This document shows positions 1-7,432 of a DNA stretch of 19,505 bases, one piece after another. This stretch comes from an uncultured bacterium. Lineage in GTDB: Bacteria; Bacillota_A; Clostridia; Oscillospirales; Oscillospiraceae. Position 1 is the first letter of the stretch. Each line of letters begins with the position of its first letter. The position numbers and the translations under genes are program-made. The notes beneath the pieces were generated by a model. That model ran no database searches, was not told the origin of the DNA, and was given only the letters and a program-made list of their open reading frames with translations. The stretch covers positions 1 through 19,505 of the forward strand of contig CAMEHJ010000002.1 of NCBI GenBank assembly GCA_945917385.1, given 5' to 3'.

Positions 1-50
1 AGACCCTTCAGGTCGCTTAATAAATATTTTGTCTAACTTTTGGGGTTCAC
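1..50. mobile_element. Probable end of an IS3-family (IS150-like) insertion sequence, truncated by window edge
   Basis: Positions 30-49 read TGTCTAACTTTTGGGGTTCA, which resembles the terminal inverted repeat of IS3-family (IS150 subgroup) elements, with its CCCCAAAAGTTAGACA core on the other strand. The body would lie left of the window. An open frame from position 1 ends at a TAA at 34-36, just before this repeat, as expected if the right end follows the transposase stop, but too few codons are visible to identify it. The putative end lies about 50 bp from the stop codon of the neighbouring surface-protein gene. The call rests on remembered terminus patterns; the other end and any target duplication are not visible. 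Confidence 0.42.
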
Positions 51-101
51 TTCACGGAGCGGGCGTCTGCTTTTATTTACCTTTTACGGCAGGCGGGAGG
101 A

Positions 102-1889
102 TTACTCCTTGCCGCTGCTCTTCTTCACTCTGGGCAGGGCAACCGCTACCGCTGCGCCGGAGAGAATGAGGAATGCTGCCCACAGGGCGATATCGCTTGC
201 ATCGCCGGTGTCAACGCTTGCGTTGGCCTGTGCGGTGGTCAGGATCTGGAAGTAGACCACATTGGACTCGTTGCCGGAAGTATCCTCAACCCAGAGGGCG
301 TAAGAGTAGCCTGCGGTACGGGCGTTGAGGAATTCGGGAGTGAGGGTAAGGGTCTTGCCGTCGTTGGACAGCTTATACATCGTGTAGTCGAAATTGTCAA
401 GCTGGGTGCCGTTCTTGCCTGCGTAGACAGCCTTGATAGGCTCGCTGCTCTTGAGCTTCAGGCTCTTGCCGCTGTTGATGACGTGCTTGTAGGTGCCGGA
501 GAACTCAAGGACAGGTGCGGGATCCTGAAGCACTATGAAGTTGCAGGAGCCGGTGAACACGTTGCCGTTTTTATCCTTAGCGTGGAGAGTGATAGTGTGC
601 TCACCCTTGGAAAGCTGGTTGAGGAACTGGCTCTCGCCTACATAGAAGTAGCCGCCGCCCTGATCATACCACTGCTCGTTGTTGAGAGTGAGAGTGACCT
701 TATGATCCAAATCGTCAATGGTGACCTTGTAGACAGTGTAGTCGCCGGGAGTATAGACGAAGTAAAGGTGTCCGTCGCCGCTCTCCCAACCGCCGTTAGC
801 GGTGTACTGCTTGTCGTAAACAGATACGAGAATGCCGCCTGTGCCGTCGCCGGTGGAGGGAACTTCCTTATTTCTGATTTGCAGAGTCTGCTTGGAATAT
901 TTGACACTTTCGGGATCAGCAGCTGAACCCTTGTAGCATCCGCCGCCAAACCAATAGCTACCTTCGGCCAGACCATCCAGATACTTGTTAATACCGTAGA
1001 GGGTAGCAGTTGTATCGTTATAAGCGATTTCAAAGTAAGCAAGAAGGTCTTCGTCGGTAATAGTGGTCTTGCTGGATTTTGCAATAAAGAAGAACGCAAA
1101 ATCTCCGTCTGTTTTAGTATTAAATGTAGCCATGAACTCTTCGGTGGAACCCTTTACGTAATCGTAGGTGCTGAGTTCAATCGTTTTAATTTCAGTTTTC
1201 GGATTCAGATAGACGGTAGCGTCTTTGTCCTCAGGCTCATCCTCTGCCTTGGGTTCATCAGCTGCCGCAGTATCCTTGACTACATCGAAGTAGCCGTTGC
1301 TCGTGTCGACCTTATAGCCTTCTGCAAGGTACTTGCTGGGGTCTTCGGTAAAGCTGCCGCCGGAGATGAAAAGCTTTCCGCCTTCATTGACCGTCGGGAG
1401 TGCGCCCATACTTCCGGTGCCGCTGATACGTGCCGTGCCATTTACGATAATCTTATCAGTATCTTCTACCTCACAGCCCTCTGCAAGAACGAAGGAAACA
1501 TCCATGTTCTTTTCGATCACAAGCTCTTTATCAAAGCAGAAGTAGCCGCTGAACTTAATGGTTCTCTGACCGTTCTTGAGAGCCTCGGCCATTTTATCGA
1601 CAGCGTTTGAGTAGTCCTCGTCGTCATCCTCAACTTCGGGTGAGTATGCCTCATCAGGCTCGCCTGCGCCGAAGCCTGCATCAAGTGCGGGAGTGGCTTT
1701 CGGTGCGGGGGTGGGGGTTGCTTCGGCCTCATCGTCCTCGGAAATGCTGACGGGGATGTTGACACTGCCGGTGGAAGAGCTGCCTGAACCGCCGATATTT
1801 AAAGACAGTGCAGACGCGGATGCGCCGAAAAAGCTCATGCACATTACTGCGACCATAAGCAAGCACAAAACTTTGGATAATGTTTTCAT
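102..1889 (-). CDS. Secreted surface protein with signal peptide and C-terminal wall-anchor-like segment
   Basis: A 595-aa exported protein. Residues 1-27 form a signal peptide (Lys near the start, hydrophobic core, SASA cleavage region). A low-complexity Asp/Glu/Pro/Thr stretch lies around residues 45-95 (TPTPAPKATP), probably a linker. Residues about 100-215 alternate hydrophobic and Gly-rich strands, suggesting a short beta-helix-like region, and the rest looks like Ig-type beta domains. The C-terminus has VDTGD, a ~17-residue hydrophobic stretch and the basic tail RVKKSSGKE, the layout of a sortase sorting signal, but the usual Pro of LPxTG/NPxTG is missing. The start has AAGGAG upstream, with a good promoter at 1988-2016. 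Expected at the cell surface; binding partner unknown. An alternative is simple membrane anchoring. Confidence 0.85.
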   Translation of the reverse strand: MKTLSKVLCLLMVAVMCMSFFGASASALSLNIGGSGSSSTGSVNIPVSISEDDEAEATPTPAPKATPALDAGFGAGEPDEAYSPEVEDDDEDYSNAVDKMAEALKNGQRTIKFSGYFCFDKELVIEKNMDVSFVLAEGCEVEDTDKIIVNGTARISGTGSMGALPTVNEGGKLFISGGSFTEDPSKYLAEGYKVDTSNGYFDVVKDTAAADEPKAEDEPEDKDATVYLNPKTEIKTIELSTYDYVKGSTEEFMATFNTKTDGDFAFFFIAKSSKTTITDEDLLAYFEIAYNDTTATLYGINKYLDGLAEGSYWFGGGCYKGSAADPESVKYSKQTLQIRNKEVPSTGDGTGGILVSVYDKQYTANGGWESGDGHLYFVYTPGDYTVYKVTIDDLDHKVTLTLNNEQWYDQGGGYFYVGESQFLNQLSKGEHTITLHAKDKNGNVFTGSCNFIVLQDPAPVLEFSGTYKHVINSGKSLKLKSSEPIKAVYAGKNGTQLDNFDYTMYKLSNDGKTLTLTPEFLNARTAGYSYALWVEDTSGNESNVVYFQILTTAQANASVDTGDASDIALWAAFLILSGAAVAVALPRVKKSSGKE

Positions 1890-1987
1890 GTTTGTCCGTC
1901 TCCTTATATGCTAATTTTCTTAAACAAACTTTTTATCCACCTCAACTCAAGCGGCCTGCAGTTCCTCCTGTGATGCGGTGCAACTAT

Positions 1988-2016
1988 AATGTACCACTAT
2001 GTTATGTAAAATGCAA
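1988..2016 (-). promoter_or_regulatory. Predicted housekeeping promoter of the surface-protein gene
   Basis: On the minus strand a TTGCAT -35 box (2011-2016) and a TACATT -10 box (1988-1993) are separated by 17 bp. The start codon at 1889 is about 95 bp downstream, giving a moderately long leader. Confidence 0.6.
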
Positions 2017-2325
2017 GAGTTTTTTTCATAATTTTGCGATAAATTTTTTCCTTTTTGTAACCACTCCGATTTTTTGATTAAACTTTTACGGTAGTCAAGG
2101 CTAAAATCACGCTGTTTCTCAGGCATTTTTACTATAATCTTACAAATTACTGCGTGGTACGGAGCACATGCGGTCAGGTTTTATTTGTCATTCTGTAACT
2201 TTTTTGTTTCCTGATCGTCTGTGTGATTATAAGACGGCGATGGTTTTATTTTTGTTCCACACTTTTTTGTTTTTATTTTATCGCCTGTATTTTGCCCCGC
2301 TGTCCCCTTTGTCCGGCATAAGCTC

Positions 2326-2354
2326 TTGATTTATTCTTCTTTCTTATTTATAAT
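2326..2354 (+). promoter_or_regulatory. Predicted housekeeping promoter of the CapA-like gene
   Basis: A TTGATT -35 box (2326-2331) and a consensus TATAAT -10 box (2349-2354) are 17 bp apart. GGAGG at 2386-2390 then precedes the ATG at 2404 by 13 nt (16 nt for the second ATG at 2407), slightly long but the only candidate ribosome binding site. Confidence 0.7.
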
Positions 2355-2403
2355 AAAATGACTTAACAGACTACTCTCTTCATACGGAGGATTTAATTAT
2401 AAT

Positions 2404-3624
2404 ATGATGAATAAGGTTTTGAGGTTCTTTTTGCAGTTTATAGTCTTTCTGCTGTGCCTTGCGCTTCTCGGTTTAATTACGCAGGCACGCATCGACCAGG
2501 CGACCCTAATCACCGTGCCATACTCCTCGGCAATTCCGGCAGTCTCCACCTCCGCTCCCTCAGCCCCCGTCACGACGGCCGAGGCTTCAGCCGAACCCAC
2601 TCCGGAGCCGACTCCCGAACCCACCCCCGAACCGGAGTATTTCACGCTCTCCTTCATCGGTGACTGCACGCTCTGGTCAAACGCTAACTATGCCCAGCAT
2701 CCCGCGGGCTATGCCGGCGTCATGGGCGACGATTACTCCTACCCCTTCCATAATACGGTACAGTATTTTGAAAACGACGATTTCACCTTTGCAAACCTTG
2801 AGTGCATTCTCTCCGACAAGCAGCTCCCCTACGACTACACCGTTGCGACCTTTGCATTCATCGCCCCTTCCGCCTACGCCAATGTCATGACCGAGGGCGG
2901 CGTTGACTTTGTCACCACCGCGAACAACCATATGATGGACTGCTACGAGGCCGGTGCAAACTCCACCTACGCCGTGCTTGAGGAGTATTCCCTCCCCTAC
3001 GGCACCGAGCGGCAGGCGCAGATCGTCACCACCGACAGCGGTCTGAAAATCGGCGTCTATACCGCGGGACTGAATATGCGCCCCGACTGGAAGACGGATG
3101 ATGCCATTGCCTCGATAAAGTCGCTGCGCGAGCAGGGCGCGGAGTACGTTATCTGTATGTTCCACTGGGGAGACGAGCTTTACTATTCCCCCTACGAGTA
3201 CCAGACAACGCTCGCGCACGCCTGTATTGACGCCGGCGCGGATTTGATTTACGGCAGTCATTCTCACTGTCTCCAGCCCGTTGAGGAGTATAACGGTGGC
3301 CTCATTCTGTACAGCATGGGCAACTGGACCTTCGGCGGCAGCACGATGCCCAAAGACCCCGATACCGCCATCGCGCAGGTCGTTGTGAAACGCGACCTTG
3401 ACGGCACTATAAGCCGCGACAGCTATTCTCTCATTCCCTGCTGCGTCAGCAGTAAGATAGACGAGGCGCAGAACAACACCCAGAACTATAACGACTACTG
3501 CCCCACCCCCTATGAAGAGGGCAGCGAGGCGTATTTCCGCGTCCTTGCAAAGCTTGACGGCTCTTTCGAGCCCACAAGTCAGGGCGTCGATTACTCCGAC
3601 TGGTGGGCAAGCCGCGCCGGTTAA
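2404..3624 (+). CDS. CapA/PgsA-type metallophosphatase-like protein, membrane-anchored
   Basis: A 406-aa protein of the CapA family (PGA_cap domain, calcineurin-like metallophosphatase fold), whose members take part in poly-gamma-glutamate capsule synthesis or export; many gut Clostridia homologues have no proven role. Residues 8-26 form an uncleaved-looking signal anchor, followed by a Ser/Thr/Pro linker ending in a PEPTPEP-type repeat (about 64-78). The catalytic domain then shows the expected metal-site motifs: GD at 86-87, NLE at 131-133, NNH at 174-176, HWGD at 254-257, GSHSH at 284-288 and GNW at 306-308. The linker would hold the domain outside the membrane. The gene is monocistronic, with its own promoter and a strong terminator. 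No capB/capC partners are nearby, so a capsule role is not established. Confidence 0.88.
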   Translation: MMNKVLRFFLQFIVFLLCLALLGLITQARIDQATLITVPYSSAIPAVSTSAPSAPVTTAEASAEPTPEPTPEPTPEPEYFTLSFIGDCTLWSNANYAQHPAGYAGVMGDDYSYPFHNTVQYFENDDFTFANLECILSDKQLPYDYTVATFAFIAPSAYANVMTEGGVDFVTTANNHMMDCYEAGANSTYAVLEEYSLPYGTERQAQIVTTDSGLKIGVYTAGLNMRPDWKTDDAIASIKSLREQGAEYVICMFHWGDELYYSPYEYQTTLAHACIDAGADLIYGSHSHCLQPVEEYNGGLILYSMGNWTFGGSTMPKDPDTAIAQVVVKRDLDGTISRDSYSLIPCCVSSKIDEAQNNTQNYNDYCPTPYEEGSEAYFRVLAKLDGSFEPTSQGVDYSDWWASRAG

Positions 3625-3644
3625 TCTACTATAATAATATAATG

Positions 3645-3676
3645 TCAGCCTGTCGAATACGACAGGCTGATTTTTT
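3645..3676 (+). terminator. Rho-independent terminator after the capA-like gene
   Basis: A perfect 11-bp stem (3645-3655 with 3660-3670, core CAGCCTGTCG) with an AATA loop is followed by six Ts (3671-3676). It sits between the convergent capA-like and holin genes. The opposite strand lacks a T-run after the stem, so it is mainly a rightward terminator, though it may also slow leftward transcription. Confidence 0.9.
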
Positions 3677-3677
3677 A

Positions 3678-3938
3678 TTATTTCTTCAACTGTTTGGATA
3701 TCTGGTCGGCTCCCGTTGCGGCAAGTCCCGATACGATACCCACCGCGACCGCGCTTATCGGGTCGCCTGCCGGGAATTGCGGCACCGTGTACATCGCCGC
3801 TATTCCGAGTATGGCGCCGAGAAGGCCGCATATCACCGGAATCCATTTCCCGTCAAGCGTCAGCGCCTTCACCAGCTCGGCCATAAGGTATGTAATAACA
3901 CTTATTGAGGCCACTCCGGCCACGCCCCACATTTCCAT
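3678..3938 (-). CDS. Phage holin
   Basis: An 86-aa protein that would form the membrane lesion allowing endolysin release. Hydrophobic segments lie at about residues 4-24, 36-55 and 63-80, separated by short polar turns, with a basic C-terminus (QLKK). The pattern with IPVICGLLGAILG and AVAVGIVSGLAATG matches the small holin families of Firmicute phages (Hol44/holin superfamily V type). An upstream in-frame TTG at 3956 is possible, but the ATG at 3938 is preferred because AAAGGGGG lies 7 nt upstream and the preceding stop is one base away. It is the last gene of the leftward operon. Confidence 0.82.
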   Translation of the reverse strand: MEMWGVAGVASISVITYLMAELVKALTLDGKWIPVICGLLGAILGIAAMYTVPQFPAGDPISAVAVGIVSGLAATGADQISKQLKK

Positions 3939-3939
3939 T

Positions 3940-4158
3940 TCATATCCCCCTTTCAAGGTCGTCGATTCTGTGATTGATGACCTTTATCTGTTCCTCGACC
4001 ACCGGCATACGCCGCGCGAAGTTGTTGTGCTCGCGCACCTCGCGCGTCAGCTCCTCAAGCCGGGCCTTTGTCACCGCCTGCGCGGCGGAATTGCTCACCA
4101 GCACCCCCGCAAGGGTGAGCGCCCCCGTGACAAGCGCGGCGATAATCGTGTCTCCCAC
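3940..4158 (-). CDS. XhlA-like small membrane/coiled-coil lysis protein
   Basis: A 72-aa protein with an N-terminal transmembrane segment (about residues 4-22) and a charged helical C-terminal half with heptad-like spacing (LEELTREV, MPVVEEQIKVINHRIDDLE), suggesting a coiled coil. This layout resembles haemolysin XhlA, which works with a holin in PBSX-type lysis cassettes, though XhlA usually has its membrane segment at the C-terminus. It starts with GTG directly after the endolysin stop, with GGAGG 8 nt upstream inside that gene, and ends one base before the holin ATG. The lysis role is inferred from position and topology. Confidence 0.65.
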   Translation of the reverse strand: MGDTIIAALVTGALTLAGVLVSNSAAQAVTKARLEELTREVREHNNFARRMPVVEEQIKVINHRIDDLERGI

Positions 4159-4785
4159 TCACTGTCCCTCCATTGATTTCATGTAATCCCTGAGCGCTTC
4201 AAGCGTTTTCCCGTCTCCCCGCCCGCTCAGCTCCACCGAATATCCCCTCAGCACGAGTAGCGCCTGCATAATCAGCACCGTCATGTCAGCACCGGCTTCG
4301 TTCTTCGTGTTCTGAAGCTCTGCGGAGAACTTCTGCGCCGCATCAAACCTTGCCTGAACATTGTTCACTGCGGGGCGCTCGTACTCCTTGCAGATGCGCT
4401 CTGTGGCGGTATACAGCTCGTCCGTTTTGCAGAGAAATTTCCACAGCGCCGCATACTCCGTTTTAAGCTCCTCCACCGTGAACGCCGTCTGCATATCCTC
4501 CGCCCCGACGCTTACCCCCCAGTTCCGGGCAAACTGCCTGAGGTTTCTCTTACGCTGCGGGTACGTCCACTGGCACAGCCCGTAGCCTACGCCGTCAGAG
4601 ATGCAGCGCTCCGGATTCGCGTCAAAAAGCTTTGTGTACTGCGCGTCGGTGAGGCTTGTCATGCCTCTCTGTGCGATATTGGCTTTAAGCCCGCTTTCGC
4701 ACTGCATATTGCCGAGCATCGCGCAGGCGCCCTCGTGCGTCATGCCGGCGCGCCGCAGCTCATCATAAATCGTCTGTGCGCTCAT
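4159..4785 (-). CDS. Endolysin with phage tail-lysozyme-type domain
   Basis: A 208-aa peptidoglycan hydrolase. Residues about 3-150 match the phage lysozyme 2 (tail lysozyme) domain: GACAMLGNMQCESGL (about 19-33) holds the likely catalytic Glu30, and YGLCQWTYPQRK (about 68-79) is the second family hallmark. Residues about 168-205 (IMQALLVLRGYSVEL...GDGKTLEALRDYM) resemble a shortened peptidoglycan-binding repeat. There is no signal peptide, so export through the holin is expected. AAGGGGG lies 5 nt before the ATG, and the start overlaps the stop of a tiny upstream ORF. Placement next to XhlA-like and holin genes favours lysis over a virion-bound role. Confidence 0.85.
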   Translation of the reverse strand: MSAQTIYDELRRAGMTHEGACAMLGNMQCESGLKANIAQRGMTSLTDAQYTKLFDANPERCISDGVGYGLCQWTYPQRKRNLRQFARNWGVSVGAEDMQTAFTVEELKTEYAALWKFLCKTDELYTATERICKEYERPAVNNVQARFDAAQKFSAELQNTKNEAGADMTVLIMQALLVLRGYSVELSGRGDGKTLEALRDYMKSMEGQ

Positions 4786-4859
4786 TTAAGCCCCCTTATT
4801 CTGTGCCAGAGCAGATAAATGATCTGCTCCGTGTACGTCTGTCTGCGGTATGGCATCAT
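4782..4859 (-). CDS. Possible 25-aa basic peptide coupled to flanking genes
   Basis: A short frame reads MMPYRRQTYTEQIIYLLW then HRIRGLK. Its ATG (4859-4857) overlaps the TGA of the 54-aa gene, and its TGA (4784-4782) overlaps the endolysin ATG. This exact fit on both sides suggests it is translated by coupling. The only Shine-Dalgarno-like sequence, GAGG, is very close to the start. It may be a real peptide or only a translational bridge. Confidence 0.35.
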   Translation of the reverse strand: MMPYRRQTYTEQIIYLLWHRIRGLK

Positions 4860-5020
4860 GCCTCGCTTTCGGCGTAAACCCCGTTCACGAACTCGATAAG
4901 CTCAAGGTACTCGTCGTCCGTGATAACGCCGCCCATGTTGTAGACCGTGAGCTTGCGCCGGGCTTCATCAAGGCTCCTGAATTTTTTGCGTGAAATGAAA
5001 TTTTTAAGAATACCGTACAT
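4856..5020 (-). CDS. Small phage protein, 54 aa, XkdX-like position
   Basis: The 54-aa product begins MYGILKNFISRKKF, a basic possibly amphipathic N-terminus, and continues with an acidic helix-like part (ITDDEYLELIEFVNGVYA). AGGAG lies upstream of the ATG. It sits between the tail-fibre genes and the lysis cassette, where many Firmicute phages carry a small XkdX-type protein of unknown function with a similar 'ITDEEY' motif. I cannot assign a function. Confidence 0.6.
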   Translation of the reverse strand: MYGILKNFISRKKFRSLDEARRKLTVYNMGGVITDDEYLELIEFVNGVYAESEA

Positions 5021-5022
5021 TT

Positions 5023-5328
5023 TTACTCTCCTACTATAAGCTCCTCAATCGTGTCAAGGAGGATCCCGATTTCCTCGTCCGCCTGTGCCTGTGTGCGGTC
5101 AACCGCGGCTTGTATCGCGGCAAGGCTGCTGTAATCCCGCCACGGCGTGATCATCTCGCCTGTAAACATCTGACCGTCCGCGCGTGTCCACGTCTCGCCG
5201 CTCGGCACATATCTGTATCCCTCAACAAACTCCGCGCACTTGACGTCGAAAAACGGTACATCAAAGGCTCTGCGCGTGCCGTCATCGGAGAGATGGCACT
5301 TGTAATCGCTGTCGATGTAGATTGTCAT
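5023..5328 (-). CDS. Tail-fibre-associated conserved phage protein, 101 aa
   Basis: A small acidic protein beginning MTIYIDSDYKCHLSDDGT, with an aromatic middle (FVEGYRYVPSGETWTRADG) and an Ala/Gln/Glu-rich helical C-terminus. From memory, proteins of this look commonly follow tail-fibre genes in gut Clostridia prophages, where they could be fibre assembly factors or small virion subunits. GAGG lies about 10 nt before the ATG. No enzymatic motif is visible. Function is inferred only from position. Confidence 0.65.
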   Translation of the reverse strand: MTIYIDSDYKCHLSDDGTRRAFDVPFFDVKCAEFVEGYRYVPSGETWTRADGQMFTGEMITPWRDYSSLAAIQAAVDRTQAQADEEIGILLDTIEELIVGE

Positions 5329-5339
5329 GTTACGTCACC

Positions 5340-6005
5340 TCACGCCAAGTATATTCTTGTAATGCTGCCAATCAGATTGTCGACATAACCATTGCCAGCC
5401 GATACACAAATATAATGGTTGCCGGTCAATGCGCTGATATCGACCATCCACTCCCCGTTTGTTGTATCAAGCTCCGCACTCGCTACATACATCTGGTTGG
5501 TATCGTTGGCGTGTGGTGTTACAGTAGTAACGCCCGCTCTGCTCTTATCGCCGTTTGAGTTCACGACTTGAGAGAACGAACCCTCAAAGACTACGCGGTC
5601 GTAGTCAGTGAGATCGAGGGCGTCTGTTGTGTACGCGGTCGCTCCTTTTTCATAGGTCCCACTTTCGCCTATTTCAAAAAGTATGGTTTCTCCGACCGTA
5701 ACCTTTCCGTGTGGTTTCTCTATTGTCGTAAACGGTACTATTGCGCCGCCGTTGAAAATTTCAACCGAATAATTAAGTGTCACGCTCTCGCTCTGACCCT
5801 CGCTTGTTATCTCGACGCTCTGAGCCTTTGTGTTTGTCCCGTCCGTCGCTGTGACCGTCCATGCGGCCGCATAAGGAATGAGGAAAAATCCCTGTCCGCC
5901 CGTGTCTTTAAGCGTAAGCGTTTTCGTGCCGTCAGTGCAGGTGCATACAGACCCGGCAGGATAAGTAACGCCGATAACCGCAAAGGCTTTGGCTCCGCCG
6001 CTCAT
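5340..6005 (-). CDS. Phage tail/fibre-tip protein with N-terminal Ig-like domain
   Basis: A 221-aa protein. Residues about 5-83 form an all-beta module (FAVIGVTYPAGSVCTCTDG, WTVTATDGT, then VTLNY), the carboxypeptidase-regulatory/Ig-like kind often added to surface-binding phage proteins. The rest (about 84-221) is also beta-rich, with a Gly/Asp/Asn-rich end that could be a receptor- or glycan-binding domain. Its ATG overlaps the stop of the tail-fibre gene by four bases (ATGA), so the two are probably made in linked amounts. No catalytic residues recognised. A receptor-binding role is an inference from position and composition. Confidence 0.65.
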   Translation of the reverse strand: MSGGAKAFAVIGVTYPAGSVCTCTDGTKTLTLKDTGGQGFFLIPYAAAWTVTATDGTNTKAQSVEITSEGQSESVTLNYSVEIFNGGAIVPFTTIEKPHGKVTVGETILFEIGESGTYEKGATAYTTDALDLTDYDRVVFEGSFSQVVNSNGDKSRAGVTTVTPHANDTNQMYVASAELDTTNGEWMVDISALTGNHYICVSAGNGYVDNLIGSITRIYLA

Positions 6006-7312
6006 AACGTAAATCCTCCGACCACCTCCGCATTGCCGCTGATATACCAGCGGTCAAGCCGTTCGACCGTATCGCGAAGGATAAGCTTTGCCGCCGCCAT
6101 ACCGAAGGGCGCCACGGTGACGGTTTCGGGCGTGCTCCCGTCGCAGAGCAAAAGCGCCGTGTTCAGCCCCGCCGAAATCGTGACTGCCGCCTCGCCGGTG
6201 TTCAGCACCGCAAACTCAGCCCCCACGGGTATCGTCTCGTCATACGAAAGCGTCAGCGCCGTCTCCGTACCGGCAAGCAGCGTCATCCCGCAGTGCTCCG
6301 CGCCTATAAGCGTGTCCGCCTCGATTGCAAGAACCGGGCTGTACAGCGCATCCCGCGCGAGCTTTGAACGGCTGACTGCGGCGTCTTTGAGCTTTGCCGC
6401 GGTCACTGCGCCGTCCTCGATGTTACCGGTTTTCACCGTAATCGGGTCCGCCCCGTCGGGCAAATGCCTGACATTGTGGTACGGGAACAAGGTCAGGGCG
6501 GCGTTGAAGGTCTGCTCTGTTCCGGTGTATCCCGCTTCGCAGGCCGCCTGATAGGGGCTTTTCCCGTCGTCGCCCTTATCTCCCTTGTCGCCCTTTGCAC
6601 CCATGATGTTCACGGTCTCCGGGTTTTCAAGTCCGCCGTCATTCGTCCACGAGAGGTTGCCGTTACTCTCAACGCTCGGCGTAAAGGTCACGCCCGGTGC
6701 GCCGTCGTCGCCTTTTGCGCCCTGCAGTTTACCGTTGTTGACCCACGCGGAGCCAACGCCGTCCCATATATAAAGGTCGTAGGGCTCTCCGCTGCCGACT
6801 CCGTAGATGTCTCCGGGCGAGGGGTTTTCCTGTGCCGCCGCAAGCTCCTCCGCGCTGTTGTAGAAGCCCTTGATCTCGAAGCTTCTTCCGTCGAATTTCC
6901 CCTCGTCCGCCGCGTCCTTCACCGCCTGCGCCATAAGCAGCGCGGTGCTCGCCTTCGCGTCGATCTGCTCCGCGACCGACATGGGTATGCTGTGCAGCGG
7001 CTCATCAATGAGACCGCTCTCCTTCACGGAAAGAATAACCGGCACCGTGGTGAGCCGACGCTCCCCGTCGCTTCCCGTGACAAAGACCTCCCACTGCCCC
7101 AGACTCAGGTTCAGCCCCATCTCCGCCGTTATCCTGTCGTCCGCAAGATTCAGGTCAAAAACGGTGTCCCCCTGTCTGAAGTGGGCCCATTTAGAGAATC
7201 CGTCCCAGTCTCCGCTGAAGAAAAAGCGTGCCTCAAGGTATTTGAAGCTGTTTGCCGCTATCACCGGGGACGCGAAGCGGATGCTCTGCTGTGTAATGTA
7301 AAAATCAATCAT
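6002..7312 (-). CDS. Tail fibre/receptor-binding protein with collagen-like repeats
   Basis: A 436-aa structural protein. Residues 1-97 form a beta-rich N-terminal domain, likely the attachment to the virion. Residues about 110-160 are a helical Ala/Glu-rich linker, 163-195 an aromatic 'SPGDIYGVG...LYIWDG' segment. Two collagen-like Gly-X-Y tracts lie at 198-207 (GAKGDDGAPG) and 238-251 (GAKGDKGDKGDDGK). A second part starts near HNVRHLPDGADPIT (279-292) and includes DGAVTAAKLKDAAVSRSKLA, typical of trimeric fibres. Collagen-like tracts imply a homotrimer. AGGAG lies upstream of the ATG at 7312. It is followed by two smaller fibre-region genes, consistent with host recognition. Confidence 0.8.
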   Translation of the reverse strand: MIDFYITQQSIRFASPVIAANSFKYLEARFFFSGDWDGFSKWAHFRQGDTVFDLNLADDRITAEMGLNLSLGQWEVFVTGSDGERRLTTVPVILSVKESGLIDEPLHSIPMSVAEQIDAKASTALLMAQAVKDAADEGKFDGRSFEIKGFYNSAEELAAAQENPSPGDIYGVGSGEPYDLYIWDGVGSAWVNNGKLQGAKGDDGAPGVTFTPSVESNGNLSWTNDGGLENPETVNIMGAKGDKGDKGDDGKSPYQAACEAGYTGTEQTFNAALTLFPYHNVRHLPDGADPITVKTGNIEDGAVTAAKLKDAAVSRSKLARDALYSPVLAIEADTLIGAEHCGMTLLAGTETALTLSYDETIPVGAEFAVLNTGEAAVTISAGLNTALLLCDGSTPETVTVAPFGMAAAKLILRDTVERLDRWYISGNAEVVGGFTL

Positions 7313-7315
7313 TGT

Positions 7316-7432
7316 TTACTCCTGGCTAATTTCTTCGTTCAGCTTCTGAACGAGCCGCACGAGATAGTCGCGCAGCTCCCGAAGCTGCTGCTGCTCGCTG
7401 CCTCTGAGCATCGGGGGGAGTTCAAGCATCAT
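7316..7432 (-). CDS. 38-aa phage protein between tail and fibre genes
   Basis: The ORF begins MMLELPPMLRGSEQQQLREL and continues RDYLVRLVQKLNEEISQE. Its first ATG overlaps the TGA of the upstream tail gene and GGGGAG precedes it; the second ATG at 7429 is an alternative start. The composition predicts one long amphipathic helix, probably a coiled coil. Its stop lies 3 bases before the tail-fibre ATG. It could be a small linker or chaperone for fibre assembly; no family recognised. Confidence 0.6.
   Translation of the reverse strand: MMLELPPMLRGSEQQQLRELRDYLVRLVQKLNEEISQE

Larger units (their letters stand above)
1890..2403. other. Divergent intergenic region between surface-protein and capA-like genes
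   Basis: A 514-bp AT-rich spacer between two divergently transcribed genes. It holds a leftward promoter (1988-2016) and a rightward promoter (2326-2354). The middle, about 2040-2320, has several T-rich tracts and an isolated TATAAT at 2133-2138 without a convincing -35 box. I see no RNA gene, repeat or supported ORF in it. Confidence 0.6.

Noticed and set aside
2133..2138. Isolated TATAAT as a second rightward promoter
   Set aside because: No -35 box at 16-18 bp upstream, and the stronger promoter at 2326-2354 explains the CapA-like gene.
2677..3846. 389-aa open frame on the minus strand opposite the CapA-like gene
   Set aside because: It is a codon-bias shadow of the GC-rich CapA gene: no ribosome binding site, crosses the terminator hairpin, and its product has no recognisable domain, whereas the plus-strand protein has all CapA motifs.
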